A stretch of DNA of 57,587 bases, taken from Martelella alba. Lineage in GTDB: Bacteria > Pseudomonadota > Gammaproteobacteria > Enterobacterales > Enterobacteriaceae. Of this stretch, positions 25,388 to 34,632 are shown piece by piece. The first letter of the stretch is position 1, and each line of letters opens with the position of its first letter. The notes under the pieces were generated by a model. It had not been told where the DNA came from. It did not search any database and saw nothing but the letters and a program-made list of their open reading frames with translations. Where the stretch lies: contig NZ_SZPQ01000033.1 in NCBI RefSeq assembly GCF_005217455.1, positions 1-57,587 of the forward strand, written 5' to 3'. The position numbers were made by a program, and so were the translations under genes.

Positions 25388-26344
25388 ATGAACCCAATAG
25401 CAAGATACACCCTGCTAGGATTGGCCGCGGCTATCGCCTTGCATACCTCCGTGACCTATGCCAGATCGAATGAAATTGCCGTTATCGTTAAAACCGCCAA
25501 TTCCAACTATTGGCAAAACGTTAATAAAGGCGCGGCCGAGGGAGGCGCTGAATTAAAAAACGCCTATAAGGTGACTTTTCAAGGTCCCGAGGCGGAAACA
25601 CAGGTCGCCGAACAGGTGAATATGGTTGATAACGCCATAAATCGCGGTGTTTCCGGTATTGTTTTAGCCCCCTCTGATCCCAATGCGCTTATCCCTGTGG
25701 TGAAAAAGGCCTGGGAAAACGGTATTCCGGTGGTATTGATAGATTCATCCCTGGATAAGAAAGGAGATAAATACTACCAATCTTTTTTGTCCACCGATAA
25801 TCGTAAAGCGGGGGCATTGGCCGCGCGGGAATTGCTGAAAGCCAATGGCAAAGAGGGTAAGGTCGCTGTGATGTCGTTCACGCCAGGGGCCGGTAGCGCC
25901 ATTGATCGTGTCGGCGGATTTACCGATGTCATAAAAAAGGATTCACATTTGAAAATCGTCGGTCCCTATTATTCCCAGGCCGATATGGCCACTGCCTTGA
26001 ATCAAACTATCGATGCGCTCTCTTCCAATAAAGATATTACCGCACTGTTTGGCGCCAATGAACCCACCGCCGTGGGCATGGCCCGCGCCATTAAGCAGAT
26101 GGGCTATGCCGGTAAAGTTGTCGCGGTCGGTTTTGACGGCAACGCGGCGTTACAGGAATTTGTCCGCGATGGCACATTGAATGGCATTGTCGTGCAATCA
26201 TCCTATCAGATGGGCCGGATGAGCGTGCTGACAGTGGATAAAATCCTGCATAAACAGAAAGTCGAAAAGAATATCGACACCGGCGTGCTGTATATCGATA
26301 AAAATAATATCGACTCGAAAGAAGCAAAAGCCGTTCTTTATTAA
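25388..26344 (+). CDS. Periplasmic sugar-binding protein of the ABC transporter (RbsB-like)
   Basis: A 318-residue binding protein of the ribose/galactose type-I fold. The start at 25388 (after GAAGGA) gives a signal peptide with cleavage probably after TYA (about residue 24). The mature part begins EIAVIVKTANSNYWQNVNKG. Ligand-site features include GIVLAPSDPNALIPVVKKA, PVVLIDSSL and FGANEPTAVGMARAIKQMG. It delivers the sugar to the RbsA/RbsC-like pair. The specificity is not evident. Confidence 0.95.
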   Translation: MNPIARYTLLGLAAAIALHTSVTYARSNEIAVIVKTANSNYWQNVNKGAAEGGAELKNAYKVTFQGPEAETQVAEQVNMVDNAINRGVSGIVLAPSDPNALIPVVKKAWENGIPVVLIDSSLDKKGDKYYQSFLSTDNRKAGALAARELLKANGKEGKVAVMSFTPGAGSAIDRVGGFTDVIKKDSHLKIVGPYYSQADMATALNQTIDALSSNKDITALFGANEPTAVGMARAIKQMGYAGKVVAVGFDGNAALQEFVRDGTLNGIVVQSSYQMGRMSVLTVDKILHKQKVEKNIDTGVLYIDKNNIDSKEAKAVLY

Positions 26345-26382
26345 ATTGCTACCCGAGTCAATAATTTTGCAGAGACTATGAT

Positions 26383-27402
26383 ATGAATACATCCATTAAT
26401 GAAGCCGCCAGCGCGACAGCGACCGTGCCTTACCGGGCTTTGGCCGACGGCACCCGCATTCCCGGTATTGGCATGGGCACATTTGGTTCCGATCGGTTCA
26501 GCGCCAATGACGTCGCTCACGCGGTATCTTGCGCCGCCGACGCCGGTTTCCGTTTTTTCGATTGCGCATCGGTTTACGGCAACGAACCCCTGATCGGCGA
26601 CGTGTTCCAGGACATGATGCGACGGGGCATCCATCGCAGCGAACTCTATATCGATTCGAAGGTCTGGAATGATCGGCACGATGACGTTATTGCCTCCTGC
26701 AAACAATCATTGCATGACCTTAAGCTGGATTACCTCGATCTCTATCTGGTGCATTGGCCCTTCTCCAATTACCATGCGCCGGGATGTGACGGGGATTCGC
26801 GCAATCCCGATGCGAAACCCTATTCCCATGACAGGTACATGGCCACCTGGCGCCAGATGGAGCAATTGGTCAAAGAAGGCCTGGTGCGTAGCATCGGTAC
26901 ATCGAACATGACCGTCCCCAAGCTTGAGCTGTTGCTTAAGGACTGTCATATCCGCCCGGTGGCGAACGAAATGGAATGCCATCCGCATTTCCAGCAGCAA
27001 GCTTTGTACGACTATCTCATCACCCACCGTATCCAGCCTATCGGTTTTTGCCCCATCGGTTCGCCTATGCGCCCCGATCGCGACCGGACGCCGGATGATA
27101 CCTGCGATATCGAGGATCCCGTGATTGTCGCCATCGCGCGGCGCCTGGGCGTGCATCCGGCCATCGTTTGCATTAAATGGGCGGTACAACGGGGCCAGAT
27201 CCCCATCCCTTTCTCGACAAACCCAGAGCAGATCTTCGCGAATATCGCCTGTATCACAAAAGATCCGCTCAGTGACGAGGATATGCGGGCCATTGCCGGC
27301 ATCGATCGCAACAATCGGTTGATCAAGGGCCAGGTGTTCTTATGGCCGGATGCGAGGGGCTGGGAAGATCTCTGGGACCTCTCCGGGAGCGTTGCCCGAT
27401 AA
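26383..27402 (+). CDS. Aldo/keto reductase
   Basis: A 339-residue NADPH-type aldo/keto reductase. The catalytic tetrad is visible: Asp and Tyr in FFDCASVYGNE, Lys in YIDSKVWND, and His in YLVHWPF. The substrate loop and the C-terminal IPIPFSTNPEQIFANI give a complete TIM barrel. Lying between a sugar importer and an FGGY kinase, it probably reduces an imported aldose or its product to the polyol. This is inference from context. Confidence 0.93.
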   Translation: MNTSINEAASATATVPYRALADGTRIPGIGMGTFGSDRFSANDVAHAVSCAADAGFRFFDCASVYGNEPLIGDVFQDMMRRGIHRSELYIDSKVWNDRHDDVIASCKQSLHDLKLDYLDLYLVHWPFSNYHAPGCDGDSRNPDAKPYSHDRYMATWRQMEQLVKEGLVRSIGTSNMTVPKLELLLKDCHIRPVANEMECHPHFQQQALYDYLITHRIQPIGFCPIGSPMRPDRDRTPDDTCDIEDPVIVAIARRLGVHPAIVCIKWAVQRGQIPIPFSTNPEQIFANIACITKDPLSDEDMRAIAGIDRNNRLIKGQVFLWPDARGWEDLWDLSGSVAR

Positions 27403-27459
27403 CAGCAAAGATCCCGGTCGCCCGTGCGCCCGGGATAGCCAGTCTTTCAGGAAAATACC

Positions 27460-28971
27460 ATGTATCTGGGAATTGACTGTGGAACGCAGGGCGCAAAAGT
27501 CCTGCTCTGGGATAGCGAGAGCGAAAGCTGCCGGGCATCAGGCTATGCCCCCTATCAGCCGATAAGCGACCGGGTCGGGCAACAGGAACAATGGCCATCG
27601 GATTGGCTGGCGGCGATCTCCAGGTTGGTCAACGAGGTTGTCGCCCAATCAGGGGTTGAACCGGGCGCGGTTAAAGGCATCGGCGTCTCGGGCCAGCAGC
27701 ATGGTCTTATTTTGCTGGATGCCGCCGACCAGGTCATCCGGCCGGCCAAATTGTGGTGCGACACCGAAACCGCGCCGGCGCTGGAGGCTTTCCTGGCGGG
27801 TTTCCCCGCGCGGCATCACGGCAAGACAGTTGCGCATTTTATTGGTACGCAAATCCCCGTCGCCTATACGTTGGGCAAACTTCTGTGGGTGAAAGCCCAC
27901 GAACCCGATGCCTATCGGCGAATAGCCAAAATCATGCTGCCCCATGACTATATCAACTTTTGGCTGACCGGCGAATACCGCGCCGAGTGCGGGGACGCCT
28001 CGGGTACCGGCTATTTTGACACCCATCGGCGATGCTGGTCGCAAGACGTGCTGGACGACATCGATCCGCGGCTGTTTGGCAAAATGCCTCCCCTACTGGC
28101 CTCCCGAGACCTTTGGGGCCGCCTCACGCCCAGGGCCGCCGCGGCGCTCGGCTTGCCCGCCGGCGTGCCGGTGGCCAGCGGCGGCGGCGATAATATGATG
28201 TCGGCCATCGGTACCGGCAATATTGAGCCGGGTATCCTTACGATGAGTCTGGGCACCTCGGGAACCCTATTCACCCATGCCGATCGCCAAATCGACACCG
28301 CCGTCTGCCCCGACATCAATGCTTTTTGTTCGTCATCGGACGGATGGCTGCCGCTGGTCAGTACCATGAACGTCGCCAATGCCATCAATGCCTATCGCGA
28401 TATTCTGGATATCGCGCTGGCCGATTTCGATGCCGTCCTGTCGGCCAGCCGGCCCGGCGCGGGCGGGTTGCTCAGTTATCCCTGGTTCAATGGTTCACGG
28501 CTGCCCAATCGACCCGATGCGACAGCCAGTTTATCGGGCATAACGACGCGGAACTTTACCAAGCCGAATATTCTGCGATCGGTGGTTGAAGGCGTGACTT
28601 TCAAACTGTGCAAAGGCATCGACATTTTCAAGCAGTGCGGTTTGACGTTTGAGCAAATGCGGGTGATAGGCGGCGGCGCGAAAAGCCGTCTCTGGTGCCA
28701 GATGATTGCCGATATTAGCGGGATCGAGGTGATCCGGCCGGCGGTGAGCGATGCCGGCGCGCTGGGCGCGGCCTGGCAGGCGCATTGGTGTTGCGAAAAT
28801 GCCGGCGATAAGGCGGCGCCGCTGCGGGATAGGTTGCCGGCATCGCTTATCGACTCGCGCGACGATGTGTTTACCCCCCATGGGCCGTCCTTTGCGCTGT
28901 ATCGTGGGTTTTACCAGCGTTTTCATGAGAATATGGCTTACTGGCCCAGTCGATGCCAAGGGACGCTATAG
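27460..28971 (+). CDS. FGGY-family carbohydrate kinase (xylulokinase-like)
   Basis: A 503-residue FGGY kinase. The N-terminal phosphate loop is YLGIDCGTQGAKVLLW, GIGVSGQQHGLI marks the sugar pocket, the catalytic Asp is in ASGGGDNMMSAIGTG, and the ATP site is VIGGGAKSRLWCQMIADI. Overall it is nearest in pattern to XylB. As last gene of the cluster, it likely phosphorylates the imported ketose or polyol in the cytosol, since an ABC importer delivers free sugar. The aldolase then needs a bisphosphate, for which no second kinase is seen in the window. Confidence 0.93.
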   Translation: MYLGIDCGTQGAKVLLWDSESESCRASGYAPYQPISDRVGQQEQWPSDWLAAISRLVNEVVAQSGVEPGAVKGIGVSGQQHGLILLDAADQVIRPAKLWCDTETAPALEAFLAGFPARHHGKTVAHFIGTQIPVAYTLGKLLWVKAHEPDAYRRIAKIMLPHDYINFWLTGEYRAECGDASGTGYFDTHRRCWSQDVLDDIDPRLFGKMPPLLASRDLWGRLTPRAAAALGLPAGVPVASGGGDNMMSAIGTGNIEPGILTMSLGTSGTLFTHADRQIDTAVCPDINAFCSSSDGWLPLVSTMNVANAINAYRDILDIALADFDAVLSASRPGAGGLLSYPWFNGSRLPNRPDATASLSGITTRNFTKPNILRSVVEGVTFKLCKGIDIFKQCGLTFEQMRVIGGGAKSRLWCQMIADISGIEVIRPAVSDAGALGAAWQAHWCCENAGDKAAPLRDRLPASLIDSRDDVFTPHGPSFALYRGFYQRFHENMAYWPSRCQGTL

Positions 28972-29052
28972 CCGATCGGCGTCTTGTCTTCCGGCAGCGG
29001 GGTCCGGGCGTCGCCGGTCGTCCGGCCTCATGCCGCGGTGGGCGGCCTAACG

Positions 29053-30498
29053 TTACTTCGATTTTTCCGAGACATTCCGGCCGGCGTGGCTTTCCAGACG
29101 GGTAATATCATAAAGGCCGACCAGGGTAATCATGGCGATGATCACAAATCCCAGCCGGAAGGCCATCCCCTGGCCGGACGGCAGCGCCAACAGGCCGGTC
29201 AACCCCCCCCCCAGCCGAATACTCAACGCGCCCAGCGTCACCCCCAGACCGCTGGCCAGTTGCAGCGACGTGCTGAACAAGGTATTGGCGGAACTCATTT
29301 CCGACGACGGGACCTCGGCGAAGGCCAGCGAACTGATACCGGTAAACTGCATAGAACGACTTAACCCGCCCCAGAACAGCAACAGCAAAGTGAGTATATG
29401 CGGGGTGGCCGGTGTAACAAACGCGCAAAATAGCAGCGAGAGCACGCAGAGCACGCCGTTGCCCACCAGGAGTTTTTTAAAGCCGAAATAGCGAATAAGC
29501 GGCGTGGTGGCCGGTTTCATCGCCAGATTACCGGCAAACACGGCCAGCACCAGCGATCCGGCATGGAAGGCATCCATGCCAAAGCCCACTTGAAACATGA
29601 GCGGCAACATAAAGGGCGCCGAGCTGATAGTGGCGCGTAGTACGAATCCGCCCCGCATGGTGATGCGAAATGAAGGCACCGCCAGCGGCTGCAACCGGAT
29701 AAGCGGCGTGGCGGCGCGTTTCAGATGGCGGATAGCCCACAGCAGCGCAACGACACCCACCGCCATCAGGAGAATGGCATCCACGGGATTGAGACGCTCT
29801 TGACTGAACATTTCCAGGCCAGCCACCAGGGACAGCATAGTGATCCCCGTCGAAAGAAAACCGGCCAGATCGAACGGCGGTTTTTCGATTGCCGCCTGGT
29901 TCGGCATCAATCTAAACGTCAACGCTATCGCTACCACGCCCAATGGGATATTCAGGAAAAAAATCCAGTGCCAGCTTGCATAGGTGGTAATAAACCCGCC
30001 GAGGGGCGGCCCGATGATCGGGGCCACCAGCGCCGGCCAGGTCAGGGTGGCGATGGCTTTGATCAACTGGTCCTTCGGCGTATTGCGCAGCACCGCCAGT
30101 CGGCCTACCGGCACCATCATCGCGCCGCCTACGCCCTGCAATACCCTGATCAGGACAAATTGCGTCACCGATTGCGATAATCCGCAAAACAGCGACGCCA
30201 CAGTGAAAATCAGCAACGCGCAACTGAACACATTTCTGGCGCCGAAGCGTTCGGCCACCCAACCGCTGGCCGGAATAAGCACCGCCAGCGTCAGAAGATA
30301 AGCGCTGATGCCGATATTCAAATCCACGGCCGTGACGCCAAAGGCTTTGGCCATATCCGGCAGCGCGGTGGCTATTACGGTGCCGTCGAGAAACTCCATA
30401 AAAAACGCGCTGGCGACCAACAGCGCCATACCAGAAATCCGGCCCGATTTGGCGTTCTGCCGGCCGGCTCCCTGGGAATTTGAGTCAGATAAAGCCAT
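29053..30498 (-). CDS. DHA2-family MFS drug/proton antiporter (MdtD/EmrB-like)
   Basis: A 481-residue inner-membrane exporter with 14 predicted helices, as usual for DHA2 (EmrB/QacA, MdtD). Motifs include FMEFLDGTVIATALPDMA in helix 1, GWVAERFGARNVF (MFS motif A), RVLQGVGGAMMVPVGRLAVL, and GPPLGGFITTYASWHWIFFL (motif C-like). It most resembles MdtD in pattern. It is convergent with the sugar cluster and stands alone. Substrate unknown. Confidence 0.92.
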   Translation of the reverse strand: MALSDSNSQGAGRQNAKSGRISGMALLVASAFFMEFLDGTVIATALPDMAKAFGVTAVDLNIGISAYLLTLAVLIPASGWVAERFGARNVFSCALLIFTVASLFCGLSQSVTQFVLIRVLQGVGGAMMVPVGRLAVLRNTPKDQLIKAIATLTWPALVAPIIGPPLGGFITTYASWHWIFFLNIPLGVVAIALTFRLMPNQAAIEKPPFDLAGFLSTGITMLSLVAGLEMFSQERLNPVDAILLMAVGVVALLWAIRHLKRAATPLIRLQPLAVPSFRITMRGGFVLRATISSAPFMLPLMFQVGFGMDAFHAGSLVLAVFAGNLAMKPATTPLIRYFGFKKLLVGNGVLCVLSLLFCAFVTPATPHILTLLLLFWGGLSRSMQFTGISSLAFAEVPSSEMSSANTLFSTSLQLASGLGVTLGALSIRLGGGLTGLLALPSGQGMAFRLGFVIIAMITLVGLYDITRLESHAGRNVSEKSK

Positions 30499-30954
30499 CC
30501 CATAACCTCTGTGAAAACACTCGCCACGAACCCCTATACCGGGATCTCGCTTACTGGAAGCACGCGACGGCTCGGCGACGGACCCGCCTTACCGGAGGCG
30601 CAGGAGACTCCGGCGATGACGAATGCGGGTAAAAGCCCTAGAGCCGCAGGCCGCGCGGGGAAAGGTATAATAACTTTAAAATATGTTATACCAAAAAAAA
30701 TCAAACACCACTCATACTTCTATTTTCTGCCCCTTTATTTTGCCATGATAATATAAAGTTAATTGTATGATAATTACTTGATGTTATTCATCTTACCGTG
30801 GTTTTCATCCTCGGAAAATTAAAACGGCACAGTCATAATCACCCGGCGTTATAACCTCATAGACTCGACATCATTCAAGTTACAACAGGCTCAATTGAGC
30901 GGCCACCGGCAGTGTGACGAGTCTATGCCGGAATAACGCCAGGCGCCGGCGCCG
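30499..30954. other. Intergenic region with a 70-bp inverted-repeat element
   Basis: About 455 bp without a gene. The AT-rich part at 30660-30800 probably holds the exporter promoter. An element at 30858-30927 is bounded by the perfect 10-bp inverted repeats CATAGACTCG and CGAGTCTATG. Its inside (CATCATTCAAGTTAC) recalls the dispersed repeats of enterobacteria that contain a TTCAAGTTGC motif. Confidence 0.55.
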
Positions 30955-32226
30955 TTATGCCCGCAATGCCTCCAACGCCGTGCTGAAAAAGTCTTCTTCG
31001 CCGAAATTGCCGGATTTCAAGGCCAGTCCAATCGTGTCTTTACGACACGTCGCCCGCAGAGCTGGCACACCGATGCTGATTTCCGCGCCGATGGCCACCG
31101 AATCGATAGCCAACCCCTTCACTACCGCCCCCGAGGTCTCACCCCCGCCCACCACCAGCCGCCGGATGCCGGCGTCGAACAGCCGCACGGCCAGATCGGC
31201 AAAGAACCGCTCAATGGCATCGGCAACGTTATCCCGGCCGTATCTTTCTTGTAAGGCGTTGACCCGTTCCACGTCCCCCGAGGTGCAAATGAGCGGCGAC
31301 CGGTGCTGGTTTTCATCGACAAACGCCAGCAACGCCCCCGGCTCGGCGCGCCCGGCCATAATCTCTTCCGCCTTGACCTCAAGCACCGCATGGTTTTGCG
31401 CATGGTAATGTATCTGCCGCAAAGTCATACGCGAGCAACTGCCCACCAGGATGGCCCCCTTGCCGCGCGCCCCGATCCGGGCCGGCGCCGCGCCACTCGC
31501 CAATCCCCGGGCGATAAAGTTATGCGGCAGGCCCTGAGCTATGGCCGATCCGCCGGTAATCAGCCGTGCATCGGCGCACGCGGCGCCGAGCGTTACCAGA
31601 TCCCGGTTGGTTAAGGCGTCCACTACCACCAGCCAATGCCCCTGCCGGCCATGGACCTCCAGCGCCTGCCGGAGCGCGCCATCCCCAAGCTGCGTTTGCC
31701 GCCAGGGAATAAAACCCTGCGGATGTCTGGATTGCGACGCCAGTACCCGACGGATATCCGGGTCGGTCATAGGCGTCAGGGGATGGTGCTCCATACCCGA
31801 TTCATTAAGAAGCTTTTCGCCGACGAATAAATGGCCTTGATACAGTGTGCGGCCCATATCCGGAAAGGCCGGGCAAACCACCACCCCCCGGGCGTCCAGC
31901 CGCTGGGCCAGCGCTTCGGCCACCGGGCCGATATTCCCCTCGGCGGTGGAATCGAAGGTCGAGCAATACTTGAACAGGATTTGGCGGCAGCCTTGACGCA
32001 AGAGCCATTCGCAGGCTGACAGCGCGTGCGCCACCGCCTGGTCGGCGGGTAACGAGCGGCTCTTTAAGGCCACCACGCCGGCGACGATATCCGCATTCAC
32101 ATCATGCGCGGGGGTGCCCATGAACAACGCGGTCTTTATCCCGCCCTCGCCCTCCAGTCCTTTCGCCAGGGCGATGCCGATATCGCTGGCGCCGGTGAAA
32201 TCATCCGCTATCACCCCAATCAACAT
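30955..32226 (-). CDS. otnK: Four-carbon acid-sugar kinase family (OtnK-like 3-oxo-tetronate kinase)
   Basis: A 423-residue protein of the DUF1537 kinase family, which phosphorylates 3-oxo-tetronates or threonate. The N-terminal domain starts LIGVIADDFTGASDIGIALA and contains LFKYCSTFDSTAEGNIGPV; GHWLVVVDALTNRDLVTLG follows. The C-terminal ATP domain has the glycine loop RRLVVGGGETSGAVVKGL and ISIGVPALRATCRKDTIGL. I start at 32226 (AAAGGAAAAACATC upstream) and not at the long N-terminal extension. The start overlaps the racemase-like gene by 7 bp. Family is firm; the exact substrate is not. Confidence 0.9.
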   Translation of the reverse strand: MLIGVIADDFTGASDIGIALAKGLEGEGGIKTALFMGTPAHDVNADIVAGVVALKSRSLPADQAVAHALSACEWLLRQGCRQILFKYCSTFDSTAEGNIGPVAEALAQRLDARGVVVCPAFPDMGRTLYQGHLFVGEKLLNESGMEHHPLTPMTDPDIRRVLASQSRHPQGFIPWRQTQLGDGALRQALEVHGRQGHWLVVVDALTNRDLVTLGAACADARLITGGSAIAQGLPHNFIARGLASGAAPARIGARGKGAILVGSCSRMTLRQIHYHAQNHAVLEVKAEEIMAGRAEPGALLAFVDENQHRSPLICTSGDVERVNALQERYGRDNVADAIERFFADLAVRLFDAGIRRLVVGGGETSGAVVKGLAIDSVAIGAEISIGVPALRATCRKDTIGLALKSGNFGEEDFFSTALEALRA

Positions 32227-32897
32227 GATGTTTTTCCTTTGTTTTGCCTGACGCGCGCCTTCATTCGCAATACGGCGGACTGCGGCGCGGCGAGAACGGG
32301 AACCCCACTGACGGCCCGCACCTGGGCCAGGGCGCGCGATGTGGAAAAATGGGCCAGCATAATCACATCGCAATCGGCAAGCCGTTCGGCATACTGCGCC
32401 ACAATGGCATTATGTTCACTATCATGGCCCGCGCGCAGTTGTTCAATGGCGCCCTCAGCGCAGAGGGTGGTCAATGACGCCGTTTTGCCCAGACGGGCGG
32501 CCATGGCGTAAAATTCATGTTCCATGCCGGCGATGGCGGGCGCGAAGGTGGCCAGCATGCCTACCCTGCCGCCCGCCGCCAGGGCGTCGGCGAACATGGC
32601 CTCATTGGGTTTAAGTACCGGAATGGCCAGTTGTTCGGCCAGCTTATCCAACGGGTCGCCAAACGCGGAACAGGTGGCGAGGATACCGTCGGCGCCCGTA
32701 TCGGCGGCGTATCGGCCGAAGCGGATAAAACGGGCGGCCAGTGCGTCGGTGAGCGCGGCCGTTTTCGCCCGTTCCAGGGAGAGTCCCTCATCCAGCAGAT
32801 GCACGGCGGCGGCGTCCGGCCACAGCTCGCGCATTGCCGCATGGATAGGCTGCATGGCGACCGGCGTGGCATGCAGTAAAACAATGCTATCAGACAT
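32220..32897 (-). CDS. Aspartate/glutamate (hydantoin) racemase family protein
   Basis: A 225-residue protein of the Asp/Glu racemase superfamily. The two catalytic cysteine positions are examined: the first is in GILATCSAFGDPLDK (Cys present), while the second region reads DCDVIMLAHFSTSRAL, where racemases usually have a Cys and this protein has Ala-His. It may therefore be an isomerase or decarboxylase-type member and not a true two-base racemase. The start ATG at 32897 is placed by homology with family N-termini (SIVLLHATPVAMQPI). Genes on both sides belong to the tetronate-like operon. Confidence 0.82.
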   Translation of the reverse strand: MSDSIVLLHATPVAMQPIHAAMRELWPDAAAVHLLDEGLSLERAKTAALTDALAARFIRFGRYAADTGADGILATCSAFGDPLDKLAEQLAIPVLKPNEAMFADALAAGGRVGMLATFAPAIAGMEHEFYAMAARLGKTASLTTLCAEGAIEQLRAGHDSEHNAIVAQYAERLADCDVIMLAHFSTSRALAQVRAVSGVPVLAAPQSAVLRMKARVRQNKGKTSC

Positions 32898-32921
32898 GTC
32901 ATTCTCCTGTTGTCCCAAGCG

Positions 32922-33620
32922 TCAGAACCGGCAATCGAGCCCAAACCGGCCATACTCCGCCCGCGTGTCCGGGGCGGTAACCATCTCAATCAACGCGGCG
33001 CCGGCCGGCTTGTCCCGCGCAGCGGCGAACAAGGCAATGGAAAACGACGTGGCCTTTTGCAAATCGCCGGGCAACGGACCGACGATATCGATCCCCGGCA
33101 CCACCAATAACTCGCTGATTTGCTGAACAGCCATATCCGCCTCGCCGGTAATCAGTTTTTCCGCGGTAAAGCCTTGCGGCACGGGACACGCTTTCGCGTC
33201 CACTTGCGCCTCGATACCCAGTCGGCGCAATACGGTTTTAAAATGGATGCCGCTGGCGCCGCCGATGGAATAGCACAGAGAGCGGGCCGACAGCAGCGCC
33301 TGTCTGAGTTTTTGCGAATCGGCGATATCCGGTTTTGCCGCGCCCTGTTTCACCGCGAAACCAATGCGCGATACCACCAAGGGCTTGCGCGTCGTCGCAT
33401 CGACGAGACCCCGCGCGATAAGGTCTTCCATGGCCGGGTCCGTAACGATAACCACATCGCTTTGCAGGCCGTCGTCTATTTCTTTCATCAATACCGTGGT
33501 CGGCGTCCAGGTTGCCTCGATCGGACCGAATTGTCCCCGATAGCGATTCAGCAATGACGCATCAAAGGGCGAACGGACGACCAGGGCGCTGTGCAGCCTG
33601 AGAGCGGTCGGGTTATTCAT
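32922..33620 (-). CDS. Substrate-binding-fold protein without signal peptide (ModA-like type 2)
   Basis: A 232-residue protein that looks like a periplasmic type-2 binding protein. It has RLHSALVVRSPFDASLLNRY, then SDVVIVTDPAMEDLIARGLV and LITGEADMAVQQISELLVVP, as in ModA-like proteins. The start at 33620 follows AGGAGTCAAACC, and no signal peptide is present, so it should be cytosolic. An upstream extension is basic, not hydrophobic. No ABC permease or ATPase is nearby. In this operon it may be a cytosolic sensor or enzyme that binds the acid-sugar substrate. Function unproved. Confidence 0.75.
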   Translation of the reverse strand: MNNPTALRLHSALVVRSPFDASLLNRYRGQFGPIEATWTPTTVLMKEIDDGLQSDVVIVTDPAMEDLIARGLVDATTRKPLVVSRIGFAVKQGAAKPDIADSQKLRQALLSARSLCYSIGGASGIHFKTVLRRLGIEAQVDAKACPVPQGFTAEKLITGEADMAVQQISELLVVPGIDIVGPLPGDLQKATSFSIALFAAARDKPAGAALIEMVTAPDTRAEYGRFGLDCRF

Positions 33621-33670
33621 GGTTTGACTCCTGTTTTTACCACTGCTAAAAAGGCGCCGGCAGGAACGAC

Positions 33671-34585
33671 TCACATTGCCAGCCATATGGTTAAGGGTAC
33701 GGTCACCACCGCAAGGATCGTGCTTATCATAATGGCGCAGGCCGCCTTCTCGGGGTGGACATCAAGGGCCGACGCCACGGCGGCGATGTTGGCGGCCAAA
33801 GGATTACTGGCCAGCAGCACCAGCACGATATACTCGTAATGATTCAGATGAAACAGTCGGAATAACGCGATGATCACCAGCGCATACAATCCTTGTTTCC
33901 AGATAATAGACGAGAAGATGAATTTCCAGTCAGGCACCAATTTGTCGAATCGGGCCAGCGACATGCCGATAATCATCATGCCCAGGGTCGAGTAACCGCC
34001 GACGAATCCGCCGACACTGCCCTTGATGATTTCGGGTAATTCAAAATGGAAATATTTCAGTACCAAGGCCAGTATCGCCGCGTGCAAGGTGGGCATTTTC
34101 GCCACCAGCACCAGACTGTGTGCGATGGAGTAGCGGCCGCGGGCGGTGATGTAATAGGCCGCGGTGAATTCGTAAATACTGGACGCCACCTTGGCGAATA
34201 CCACAATACTGATTGCCGCGGCGCCGTCCGGTGTGCCGCCGAGCAGACCAATGGCCAGCGGCAGGACAAAATAACCGACATTGCCCTGACCTCCGGCGGC
34301 GCCGAACAAATTGGCCCGATTGTCCTTCCATAGCAGACGTCCGACAAAAAACGCCAAAAACGCGGCAACACAGGACACGACATAAAATATCACGGAATAC
34401 ATGGCATAGCTGACATCGGCTGGCGAATTCAAAATAAGCACGAAGCACACAATGGGCGAAAATATATATATAAGCAGTTTAGAAATATCCTGCGAGTTTA
34501 CCTTGAATTTCTTTGAGGCATACCAGCCCAGCATGGATACGGCGATCAAATACGCCACCCGCGGCATAATTTCATATGCGGTCAT
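33671..34585 (-). CDS. AEC (auxin efflux carrier) family transporter
   Basis: A 304-residue inner-membrane protein with about 10 hydrophobic helices. Typical AEC features are LLIYIFSPIVCFVLILNSPA near the N-terminus and GAAGGQGNVGYFVLPLAIGL at the centre, whose Gln-Gly-Asn-Val-Gly corresponds to the crossover of this family. The C-terminal EYIVLVLLASNPLAANIAAV also fits. Members carry dicarboxylates or other small acids. In context it would import or export the acid processed by this operon. Confidence 0.88.
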   Translation of the reverse strand: MTAYEIMPRVAYLIAVSMLGWYASKKFKVNSQDISKLLIYIFSPIVCFVLILNSPADVSYAMYSVIFYVVSCVAAFLAFFVGRLLWKDNRANLFGAAGGQGNVGYFVLPLAIGLLGGTPDGAAAISIVVFAKVASSIYEFTAAYYITARGRYSIAHSLVLVAKMPTLHAAILALVLKYFHFELPEIIKGSVGGFVGGYSTLGMMIIGMSLARFDKLVPDWKFIFSSIIWKQGLYALVIIALFRLFHLNHYEYIVLVLLASNPLAANIAAVASALDVHPEKAACAIMISTILAVVTVPLTIWLAM

Positions 34586-34632
34586 TTTAATTCCTATTTA
34601 ATCATCGAGAGTAAGAGATAAAATAAAGCCAA

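Noticed and set aside
32227-32373. N-terminal extension of the OtnK-like kinase
   Set aside because: The added residues are basic, overlap the upstream gene and are absent from the family; LIGVIADDFTGASD is the normal N-terminus.
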